A stretch of DNA of 64,000 bases from assembly GCF_016808335.1 (NCBI RefSeq), contig NC_053148.1, positions 13,792,433 through 13,856,432 on the forward strand, in the 5' to 3' direction. The notes under the pieces are model-generated. The model worked only from the letters and a program-made list of their open reading frames with translations, searched no databases and had not been told where the DNA came from. The stretch comes from Panicum virgatum (taxonomy: Eukaryota; Streptophyta; Magnoliopsida; Poales; Poaceae). Position numbers and translations under genes: made by a program. Shown one piece after another: positions 34,894 through 44,703 of the stretch; position 1 is the first letter of the stretch; each line of letters opens with the position of its first letter.

Positions 34894-35904
34894 CACCGTG
34901 CTGACCATGCATGCAGATGAGCATAGCTGCACATGCAACATGCAAAGCATATCCTTCCTTCTTACTTTACTTATTCTTTTTACCTTTTATTTCATTTTAT
35001 TTTATGTTCATTTCCATTCTATATTCTTTTATTTATCATGTAAGAATAATATTTATTATTTTTATTTTGTAGATAAAATTGTTCACGTGTAAGAATAATT
35101 TATTTATTATGCATATTTTCTTATTTTCAATATATAATTATTTGTTCGCAATATTAAATTATTTATTTGTTTGGTAGAGTAAATTATTATGCGACGTTGA
35201 TCTATTTGTTCATGGTATTTATATTTTATTATTTATTCTATATAACTAAATGTTTGCGATGTATAATTTTTTTGTTCATTGTACATTATTATTTATCTAT
35301 TATGTTTAATTTGTTTGTTCGTAAAAAATAATTATTTATGCATGTCTTAAAATATTTTTCCCATATTTCGACATTATATGTTTAGTATGATAATAATGTT
35401 TTAAAAATATTTATGGAAACATCGGCAAGGATAATCTTGTTTCGAAGATCTTGTCATAATAAAGATAATGATGTAATCCAAATTTAATTTGGATGCTCAG
35501 TTTGATAGTTATAGCTTTTTAAATTCAGATTTGCATGTATATAGATGGTGTCAGTACTTTTGTCTACTAATGCATGCATGCGCATATTCTCTTTTCTATT
35601 TAGCTTGCAACTTGCGCGGAAACAATCAACCGAAAAATTAACTCATGGACAAATGCTCTAACAGATCTAAGATACGGCCCAACATACCATCTACACCAAG
35701 GAGGAATTAATTACACGCGCTTCATGTGATGGTTGCTGAAATTATCACATGGAGTGATGGATAGCTGCGCCCACTATTTCCTCTAAAAAAATAGCTGCGC
35801 CCACTAGTCCCTTCTTGGCTCGGCGCGACTATACATCGCTTTAGATTTTTTAAAAAGAATTACCGCTTTTATTCATATATCAGGATGATTGGTACAAACT
35901 CCTC

Positions 35905-36055
35905 GCTATGTTTGTTTGACTTGTTAGCTAACTAGTCAGTAGTACTATTTTCTCATACTAAATCAGCACCAGCCACCAGCTACCAGCTAGTCAGCAGTAC
36001 TGTTCTCTTATAATAAATCAGTACCAGCCTTCAGCCACAGCCAAACGAACACAAC
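35905..36055. mobile_element. Short MITE, TGTTTGTTTGACT-type
   Basis: Ends are roughly inverted (GCTATGTTTGTTTGACT on the left, AGCCAAACGAACACAAC on the right). The interior has AATCAGCACCAGCC and CAGTACTGTTCTC. The same family occurs at 51489-51643. Confidence 0.55.
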
Positions 36056-36125
36056 GAATGAGAAAATAACAATCTAACATGATGACCTACTGAATTACCA
36101 AACATGTCGAACCCAGGAGAGGAGC

Positions 36126-36187
36126 CACATGAAACAGGCGGCATGTGTCGATTCACACATGAAACAGGCGGCATGCGTCGATTCAGG
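36126..36187. repeat. Two tandem copies of a ~32-bp unit
   Basis: ACATGAAACAGGCGGCATG followed by a T or C and GTCGATTCA occurs twice head to tail. Confidence 0.7.
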
Positions 36188-37205
36188 TGATGGTTGGGTA
36201 ATCACGCGAAGCAAAGAGCGAACTGGTTTTTGGGCCACAATTAGGCCCATTTAAGGAGAAAAGAATTTGTACATGCAAAGAGAATTGGAATAATGACATC
36301 ATCCAAATGCATGCTATTTTAAAACTAAAAAAGCTATAAATATTAAACTGAGTATCCAAATTAAATTTTGATGGGACTATTATTTTTTTTATGATAAGAT
36401 TTTTAAAACAAGACCACACTTGCCTATGTTTGCATGATATTTTCAAAAATATTTTTTTACATTAAATAATTAATTTGTGATCATGGAATAAATAATTATT
36501 TTGACAAAAAAAGAATAAACATAGCAAAAAATAATAATATACAACAATCAAAATATTAAACATCGCAAACATTTAATTGTATAATGAATATCGCGAACAA
36601 ACAGGTCAATATCACGGAACAATTTATTCTACAAAGGCAAACAAATGAACCAACATCATGGAACATTTGATTGTAAATGAGCTTTAGAATGAGAAGAGGA
36701 AAAGAGGAAAACAAATAAATAATAAATACAAAGCAGTACAAGAAAAAAGAAAAAAAACTAGAATTGGCAAAATAAACACAAAGAAGAAGAAGAAAATGTT
36801 ATAGCACTTGCAGCTTGAAGTCTCCAAAAGAAAAAAATGGAAAAAACAACTCATGGGCCTATAAAGTCTTAATGAGCCCAAAACACCTGCGTTGCTCTAC
36901 TTGTGCCGGAACAGTGGAAGACGGGCTCGTGCCATTTGGTCATCTATAACCATGCCCGCAAGCCTTTAGAACCAGATGCCCCTACTGATGGAAGTATAGT
37001 GTCTCTACACTGCAGTACTGCAGAGGGATTCTTCCTCACTGACCTGTGAGCCCCACCGCACCCTACTGATGGTGGCACTTAGCCCTACTAATGGTTTGGG
37101 TTGAAATGAGTTTTATAGATTGAGTTTTGGTGTGGAATATATGTGGGTGGATTAAAATGAGTTGTACTAGATAATAGGGTGGAGCGGAGCAGACTCATAA
37201 TTGTC

Positions 37206-37551
37206 CTTGTTACGGAGATAACATTATGCTAATAGAATGGCTAAACAACAATCAGGAAGCTCCAGATTGGCGCAGCCGTCAAGTGGTCGAGGACATCAAG
37301 GCTATGAGTTACAAGATTAATTCATCCTTCCATCGCACATCCAGGAGCCACAATGAAATTGCTGATGCTCTAGCAAAGAATGCTCACTGTCTAAATGTCT
37401 CTTTTGAGGCTAGTTGTGGAAATTGTTTCCATCAGCATGGATATAACGTTATCAATAATCTATGTAATACGCCACCTTGGGTTAACTGTTGTAAATTTCA
37501 ATGTCTTTAATGATATTTCTGCCCTTTCGGGCGTTTTCCCTTTAAAAAAAA
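37206..37551 (+). mobile_element. LINE 3' fragment with RNase H-like end
   Basis: The open frame encodes the C-terminal part of an RNase H-like domain (HNEIADALAKNA block near 37355). This is the pattern found at the 3' end of plant LINE open frames. It is followed by a short 3' region and an A-run (about 37544-37551). It is 5'-truncated, as expected for a LINE insertion. A host RNase H-like gene fragment is less likely. Confidence 0.65.
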
Positions 37552-37589
37552 CAGGTTGAGGTGGGTTGAAATGGATATTTTGTGTAAAA

Positions 37590-38338
37590 CTATGACTACA
37601 TACAAATATTGGTCCCACATTAAGACCTAGATCCTAAAATTAAAAATCACGCATTCACAACATAAAATTTTATTAAACTGATTGAAATTTATTGTAGATG
37701 ACTCAATATGACTGGAAGCTGCTCTGTGCAAAGCAGTGTGGTTAGACCTACATGTGGGCCCCATGTCAAGAGTCGGACCCTAGAAATAAAACCTCGTGTT
37801 CACATTGTAAAATTTCACTAAAATTCATTGAAATTTGTTGAAGACGACTTGGTATGACTGGCAGATATTCTGTGCAAAGTAGTATGGCCAGAACTACAGG
37901 TGGATCCCACGTCAAAAACCAGACCCTAAAAATAAAACCTAATGTTCACACAATAAAATTTATCAAAATTGACTGAAATTTGTTTGAGATTACTTAGTAT
38001 GACTAGCAGCTACTCTGTACAAAATAGTGTGGCTAGAACTATGTGTGGATCCCATATCACGAGTCGGACCCTAGAAATACAACCACGTGTTCACACTATA
38101 AAATTTTATTAAACTGGACTAAAATTTGTTGGAGATGACTCAGTATGACTGGCAGCTACTCTATGCAAAGCAATGTGGCTAGATCTAAACGTGGACCCCA
38201 TATAAAGAACCATACTCTGGAAATAAAATCTCACGTTCACACTATAATTTTATCGAAATTGACTGAATTTTTTTGAGATGACTCAGTATAACTGGCAACT
38301 ACTCTGTGCAAAATAATGTGGCAAGACCTACACTGTAA
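37590..38338. repeat. Tandem repeat, ~145-bp unit, about five copies
   Basis: The block GACTCAGTATGACTGGCAGC and its variants begin near 37701, 37847, 37990, 38136 and 38279, a spacing of 143-146 bases. Each unit also holds a GGACCCTAGAAATAAAACC-like block and a TTCACA(N)TATAAAATTTTATT-like block. Copies have diverged by perhaps 10-20 percent. Confidence 0.8.
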
Positions 38339-38455
38339 TTTTTTTAGGAAACAGATTTTTATTGGGTTGTAATTATAGTTTGACTAATAATTTATTATAT
38401 TATAAATTGAAATATTTGGGTTAGATTAGTGTGTGGTGGTATTGATTTGGAGTGG

Positions 38456-38547
38456 AGTATGTATTATTAATTTTCCTTGTGAGAATGAATTGATGTGGGG
38501 TATGTATTATTAATTTTCCTTGTGAGAATGAATTGATGTGGGTATAG
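38456..38547. repeat. Tandem duplication of a ~46-bp unit
   Basis: GTATGTATTATTAATTTTCC through GAATTGATGTGG occurs twice in succession without change. Confidence 0.8.
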
Positions 38548-39270
38548 TTCGGTTTCCGGCCCATTTGCAGGGGTAGTGACGCTCAACTAAGTTACTCGCA
38601 AGGGGCTTGTTCATTATCATTTAATTTTGTTTCGGTCACAAAGGGCTTTTTCGTTATATAGTTTTGTCCCGGTCTGTATCACAATCATATAATATGCATA
38701 CATAATGTGCCTTGGTTGGTTTATCTTAGAGTTGCTGAAATTTTGATTAATTTCAGGGATTTTACTTTTAAGTCTGTCACTATAAACGGAGTAGCTCTAT
38801 ATATCAAATCAATGACTTCGAGGTCAGCAATGTACTACCATTTATTTCTTTTTCTTCACACTGTTTCCTCAGAAGATAGTGTTCTGTTTGGTAATTTACA
38901 AGCATTTGCATCAAAATAGCATCACCTCTGTAACGAACAATTTCCGTTCTAAAGAAAAATATGACGTTTAAGATGATCTGGTCCATTTTTAAACTAGTTA
39001 GTTTCTCTTAAATATCTTATATTTAAAAATGGAGGGGGATTTCTCTGATGTAGGTTGGTATGCATGTAACCATTCTCATAAGGCAAATTAACCATAAGTG
39101 ATCTTTGTAGATCTAATTAGCACAAAGTAGATCTAAAGTGAGCTAAAGTCGATGTTGTATGACTCAGAATTGTGCTGAAATCTATACAGTGACAAAAAAA
39201 AGGTGCGCCTCTAGATGTGCATTAGCACTTTCGCTTGCAGCAGGACCCCATCGTCGCAGAAGACTACGGC
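38548..39270. other. Intergenic downstream of CXE-c
   Basis: AT-rich sequence without a recognisable gene; it contains the 3' flank of the minus-strand carboxylesterase. Confidence 0.35.
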
Positions 39271-40692
39271 CTAGCCACGGCCGCGGCCACTGCCGGCGAT
39301 GAACTCAGCCACCTTGTCCGTCTCCCGCTCGGCCTTCTCGCTCCTCGGGTTTCCTACGAAGTGCACGTGCGCCTCCCCCTCCGTCACGTACGTCTCCACC
39401 TCCCCTCGCCACCCGCTCTTCCTCAGCCCCTCCGCGTACGCCGCGGCCCGGTCCCGGAAGTTGTCCCGCCCGGCGATGGTCACCAGCACGCGCCCGCCGG
39501 CCATCGCTTGCCACGCGCCCGGCGCGGCCAGCGGGTTCACGTGCGGGTCGTCGATGCCGAACCTGCCGCCGCACACGAGCGCCCAGGTCTGCTCGAGGCC
39601 GTCGCGCGCCCACCTCTCCCCGGGCTCCGCTCCCACCGGCTCCTTGCCCCAGAAGTAGGGGTTCAGGAGCGCCACGCCCGCGACGGCCGCGCCGCCGGGC
39701 AGCGGGCGCCCCGCCCCGGCTCGCACCGCCAGGTTGTGGGCGATGTTGCCGCCGGCGCTGTCGCCGGCCAGGAAGATGCGCGTGGCGTCCCCGTGGCCGG
39801 CGAGCCACGGTTCCGGCCCCGACAGGCAGTTGGACGCCGTCCACCGGAGCGCCGCCCACGCGTCGTCGTACGCGGCCGGGAGCGGGTGCTCCGGCGCGAG
39901 GCGGTAGTTGACGGACACGGCCACGGCGGCCGCCTTGTGGACGAGGATGTTGAGGAACGCGTGGTAGAGCGGCGAGAACGGCGACTCGATCACGAACGCG
40001 CCGCCGTGGAAGTAGAGCAGCACGGGCAGCTTCGTCGCCTCGCCGCGCCAGCTCCTGGGGGGCAAGTAGAGCCGCGCGCTGACGCCGGTGTCGGCGCCGA
40101 AGGCCACGTCCTTGGACGCGACGCCCGTGAGCGCGTCGACGCCGGGCGGGACGGTGTCCGTGGCGAGGAAGCGGTGGACGCGCCCGCCCTTGTACACGAG
40201 CACGTACGGCCGGAAGTCGAACACGACGGTGTCAGGCTCGCCGTTCGTGCTGCTGCCGGCGGTAGTAGCCGCGTCGTCCGACGCCCTCAGCTCTTCCGTG
40301 CGGATTGTGGCACCGGCGGCGGCGGCGCCGGACGCCGGGGCCGCGTCGGTCGCGACCTTGGCATCGCCGCCTTCCGCTGCAACCGCAGCGATGTCAGAAG
40401 CCTGCACACCATACGTCGTGACATTGGCGTCGCCGGAGGCCGGGGGCGCGTCGGCCAGGACATCGGTGTTAGACTTGTTCGCCACCGCGTCCGTCGTGGC
40501 AGTGGCGTTGGCCTCGACAGCGGCAGCGGCGCGGTCCACGATCAGCCGCATCCTGCCGGCGGCGGCCTCCTCGCGGACGGCGATGTCGAGCGCCGGCTGC
40601 CTGGTGGACAGGTAGAGGAGGGAGGTGGAGAAGAGGAAGGGGAGCACGAGGCTGGCCAGGCACCTGGTGCAGGAACGCGTCCTGGACGCCAT
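39271..40692 (-). CDS. Carboxylesterase with N-terminal membrane anchor and linker, CXE-c
   Basis: Intronless, 473 aa, about 150 residues longer than usual. The C-terminal part (about 152-467) is a complete CXE domain: HGGA 229-232, Ser312 in GDSAG, Asp410 in GRDN, His442 in EAHVHF and YRLAPEH 263-269. Residues 11-28 (LASLVLPFLFSTSLLYLS) form a hydrophobic segment after RTRSCTR, fitting a signal anchor or signal peptide. Residues about 55-150 are an Ala/Thr/Asp-rich linker with imperfect repeats (DAPPASG, DAAPASG). An enzyme held at a membrane or secreted is inferred, unlike the normally soluble family. No alternative start fits better: the next Met (residue 48) lies inside the extension and there is none near the domain start. 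Confidence 0.88.
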   Translation of the reverse strand: MASRTRSCTRCLASLVLPFLFSTSLLYLSTRQPALDIAVREEAAAGRMRLIVDRAAAAVEANATATTDAVANKSNTDVLADAPPASGDANVTTYGVQASDIAAVAAEGGDAKVATDAAPASGAAAAGATIRTEELRASDDAATTAGSSTNGEPDTVVFDFRPYVLVYKGGRVHRFLATDTVPPGVDALTGVASKDVAFGADTGVSARLYLPPRSWRGEATKLPVLLYFHGGAFVIESPFSPLYHAFLNILVHKAAAVAVSVNYRLAPEHPLPAAYDDAWAALRWTASNCLSGPEPWLAGHGDATRIFLAGDSAGGNIAHNLAVRAGAGRPLPGGAAVAGVALLNPYFWGKEPVGAEPGERWARDGLEQTWALVCGGRFGIDDPHVNPLAAPGAWQAMAGGRVLVTIAGRDNFRDRAAAYAEGLRKSGWRGEVETYVTEGEAHVHFVGNPRSEKAERETDKVAEFIAGSGRGRG

Positions 40693-41204
40693 CCCCGGCG
40701 CCGCGCCACCCTGCTGGCTGCCGCTCCTTCCCCAATCCCAGGTGCAGTTCAGCTACTGGCCATTCAGATTCAGGGTTTGCATCGGTGCGGCGAAGTCGGT
40801 GGGAAAGGTGGATTCGCCTGCCGGATAAGGCTTGCGCACGGGCGCCGGCCGCAAGTCTGCAGTGGGAGTGTGAGTGCGAGGCAACGGCATGGGCCAGGTG
40901 GCGCGGTAGGTGCAAGCGTGAGACAAAGATCAGTGGGTTGCACACGGCCGGAAAAAGTTTGTGCCCTGCCGTGCCACGAGTTTGGGCACTGGAGTGGATC
41001 ACCTCCTTTTCAGCGAGAGCGGGGTGGCGCCGTTTGCTGCAGTTTTTATTTTTTCGGCTGGCCAGAAAGGCTGTGTACTGCGAGCCATTGTTCACATCCA
41101 AACTACTTGTTTTTTAGGAAAACATCCACACTACTTAAATGTGGACAGCAGCGCAAGGCCGCAGCCCGCAAGCAGACAAGCGCGGAAAGGCCCAAAGAGG
41201 CCCC

Positions 41205-41360
41205 TCGACTTTTTAGAATGTAGGTTGTTTTGATTTTATTAAATTCACAGTATTTGTCATATATCTAGATATAATTTACGTTTAAATTTATAAAAAATCT
41301 ATGAATATATAAAAAAATCAAATCGATCTACATTTTGGAACGGATGAAGTACCCTATATT
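41205..41360. mobile_element. Stowaway-like MITE remnant
   Basis: Inverted ends (TTTTTAGAATGTAGGTTG on the left; CGATCTACATTTTGGAACGG on the right) with an AT-rich centre. Borders uncertain. Confidence 0.4.
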
Positions 41361-42882
41361 ACAAAGAATCCTCGTTTCTTTCATAAAAAAGTATATTTTA
41401 CAAAAGAAAACGCTTCGTGCTAATTGTTGATAATTTGATATTAACCAAGTGCGCACTAGCCTAAAAAATCATCTCTACCGAGCGTATATATTTTTGTTTT
41501 CGCGCCATTTACATTACATGGTTGCTCCACGATCACCATGTGTCTACAAGGAGAGGCCACAAGGCTTAGGTCTAGTAAAGTAAAAAAACTTATAGGCCCA
41601 GGGCCTGGACCCTAGAGTTAGTGGGAAGACCCCCAACTTTTTTGAGCGATGGAAATTTTCCCATCGAATGTTTAAGTGCTAGCAGCGCCGAAAATCATCT
41701 AGCGTGACACTCGCGGTGCGTAATCTGTGCAGCACGGTGCTTATGTGGACGTGTCTTTTATTGTCGTCACATGCCACAATACTGAAATAATAACTGTTGT
41801 TAGTCAGTAAAAATTGAAAATTAGTGTTCAAATACTAGTCGGTAAAAACTAGTATCAAACTATTAGTCGGTGAACCCGTTTTCGTAAAACTTGCCATCTG
41901 TCAACAATACAATTGTTCTTTATAGTGAATGAGACGACATTCCAATTTATGCTAATATAGTATTTCATGACTATTCTTTTCCGTGGCAAATCTCTCGTGT
42001 CGAGGTTCAGATGTTTGCCACAGTATGGTGATTTCATACTGATATATATTTATTGGTTCGTAGATGGTAGTAGCAAGAGTTTCAATAAAATTCTTCACAA
42101 AAGAAATGCCTTGTGAACTTGCATTTAGCATGAGACCTTCAAGTTGTAAGATTGTTATAAAGAAAAATCACTTACAAATTTAGAATTTCGGTGCAACCTA
42201 GACTAATTTCCCTTGACTAGGATACAAAATTGTTCGTGCTATCCAATCGAGGGAGATTCTAAAATTTCTTATACCGTGTTTGGCAGATGAGCATGGATCT
42301 CTAAAATCACTCTTACTTTGACGATGAGCTGCTGGACAAATGCCATGATGAGCTGTTGAATATGTCAACATCTTCAACCTTAAGGTAGCAGCCTCAATAA
42401 CTTAATAAGTTGTCACATTCTTTTTTATGTTTGAGCAAAACTAGTATGGATATTGTTGTTAAATTCAATTAAAAATTTTTATATGTGCTATCCTATTAGA
42501 TTTACCACAGCATACTAACGTGTATTGTGTGTCTTAGTTATGGTCTTTTATACAATTTATTTAATGATTTTTAGTCCCCAATAGCAGGAAGAGACTAAAG
42601 GAACCAAACAGGACATAGTTTGATGTTATCTTTAAAAGACCTAATTGGGGGGCAATTTTTGCCTCACCATTATTAGGCCACGTCTATAAGAATTGGCAGC
42701 CATGTGATTTGCATCCAACAGCTGCTATAGCACCAGCACAACTTGCAGCCCAAACCAGCGTGCCCTGCACTAGTGTGCACTTGCCCACGTTGGGCTGCAG
42801 CTGACCCTGACACTGGCTTGCCCCCGAGCTTGGGCTGCGCGCGTGGTTGCTGCAACACGGGCTGCTGTCCCTTTCTTCGGCT
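41361..42882. other. Intergenic, no gene recognised
   Basis: AT-rich sequence between CXE-c and the second MULE; becomes GC-rich near 42740-42880. No protein with family resemblance. Confidence 0.35.
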
Positions 42883-43691
42883 TGCTCGCGCCGCGGTTTT
42901 TTTATTTTTTATTTTCACTTTTTACAAAAAAATATATTTTCGATTTGGAAATTTACAGGAATATACCCCGGCCGCCCTGCTGCCGGGCGGCCGAGACCTG
43001 GCCGCCCGGCAGCGGGGCGGCAGGGGTTTTTGTGCAAAACCTTTTGATCAAATAATTGCGCGGAGGTCCCTGGGGCCGGTCGCCCGGCAGCTGGGCGGCC
43101 GGCCCCCCCGGGTCGCCCGGCAGCTGGGCGGCCGGCTCTCCCACCCATATATAAGGGTTGGCTGGTCCCCCACCCCTCATTTGTATCACTAAAATTTCAG
43201 AAACCAAGAAAAAAGAGGGAGGGAGGGAGAGCGGCGAAGCCCTGCCGGATTTTCGAGCCGGCGACTGCATGTAACCAAAATTCTTCTACGCTTTACAAAT
43301 AGATTATATTGTAATTATTTTTGTTGAAACAGTAGATTAGCAATCAATTTAATTATTGTTAGGAGTGATTACTGGTACATTTAGGTGCAGTTACTTGTAA
43401 TGATTAGCGTTGATACAGTACATTTAGTGTTAGATTAAGTATTAGAAAGTACTAGAAAATTGTTAGAGAAGTATTAGAAAGTCTTAAAAATTGGAAGATA
43501 ATATTAAATTTTTTTAGAAAATGTTAGAAAATTGTAGAAAGTATTTTGTTGAAACAGTAGTTTAGCAATCGGTTTAATTATTATTAGGAGTGATTAGTGG
43601 TACATTTAGGTGTAGTTACTAATAATGATTAGCGTTGATATAGTATATTAGCAATCTGATTGCTCACTTGTGATTGCCAGTGCTCAACACC

Positions 43692-44278
43692 ATGACATCC
43701 TCAGGATCCACCTACATTCCATGGAGTAAGGTGACGGAAACAGTACCCCAAGAAGTCCAGGTGCCTATGTGTTTTTGCGGATCCTTGTGCAAACTAATGA
43801 AATCAAGGGTTTTGGGGGACGACTTTGGCAAGAGATTCTTCATGTGAGAGAATTACGAGTACGACCCGCCCAAGCATTACGGCAAGGACCGAGCAAAGGT
43901 ACTACAAAACACTATCAGAGTTTGTCACTTTCAGATCTAGTAATGACTTCTAACATGATTTGGGGAAAGACTCCACCGCCTCTATGTGATTTCTTGCAGT
44001 GGTTAGACACCGAGCAATCTCAGCAAGATAAGGACCACGTGGAGCGTCAAGCAAGGTGGGCTGCACAAAGGTGGCAACAAATGCTGCATGAAGAACAGAT
44101 GGAGTAGAAGCGCAAGAAAAACTAGGAAGAGATTCAGAAGAGGATTGCAGAAGTGGAACGTCAGAAGGCAGAGGAACGTGAAGTTGATAGGGAGAGGAAG
44201 CGAGAGAGGGCCCGCCGTGCTAAGGAAGCAGGGTCTGAAGCTGTTAGGAAGGGAAAATATCCCCAGTGCACTCAGTAA
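43692..44278 (+). pseudogene. GRF zinc-finger/coiled-coil gene of MULE copy 2, broken
   Basis: The same two-exon structure as at 20936-21522 (43692-43898 and 43970-44278, exons of identical length, 71-bp intron). It carries a TGA at 43845-43847, exactly at the codon of zinc ligand Cys52. A TAG at 44105-44107 and another near 44123 fall in the coiled coil. The leader splice donor in the TIR is also altered (GCAT/GTAA instead of GCAG/GTAA). The conserved exon lengths and intron support the gene model used for the intact copy. Confidence 0.8.
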
Positions 44279-44703
44279 AGCACTACCATGTAATCCCGAC
44301 ATTTTACATTTCCTGAGGCATGTTAGGTTTACTCACAATACGAGGTTATCGTGTTGCACATGCCATACTTTTCATTGTTCAAGTACCTAGTAGTACGAAC
44401 GTCTTAGGCCTCTGCTTTGTAATCGTAGTATTGTTTACAAAACTGTATTGCAAACCAAAAATTTATAATTCGTAACTATCCTTCTATTTTCAGTACACTA
44501 CATTCAGTGAGCAATCTAATTGAACCAATCTACACATTTAGAACTACAACCAAGAAATCTTACTACACAAATACCTTCGTAATATTACATGCTACAATCT
44601 GGTGCAAATACATATCCATACATAACGAAATGTAATTATCACATACAGGTCGGAATACATATCCATACATCTAGTCCAAATACATATGCACACATAACGA
44701 AAT

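Larger units (their letters stand above)
34900..36880. repeat. Long AT-rich inverted repeat (arms about 34.9-35.56 and 36.29-36.88 kb)
   Basis: Several blocks match in inverted orientation. TAAATGTTTGCGATGT (about 35247) corresponds to ACATCGCAAACATTTA near 36560. AAATTTAATTTGGATGCTCAGTTT (35481 onward) corresponds to the reverse complement of 36340-36370. The arms are diverged. The structure suggests an old TIR transposon or foldback element with no coding capacity. A MITE (35905-36055) lies inside. A shorter relative of the arm occurs at about 57295-57420. Confidence 0.55.

Noticed and set aside
37590..38338. CRISPR-like spacing of repeats
   Set aside because: Units are ~145 bp, diverged and contiguous in a eukaryotic genome; this is a tandem repeat.
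39235..41223. 662-codon + strand open frame
   Set aside because: It lies antisense to the carboxylesterase CXE-c; extreme GC leaves other frames open. Composition is Arg/Pro/Val-rich with no domain.
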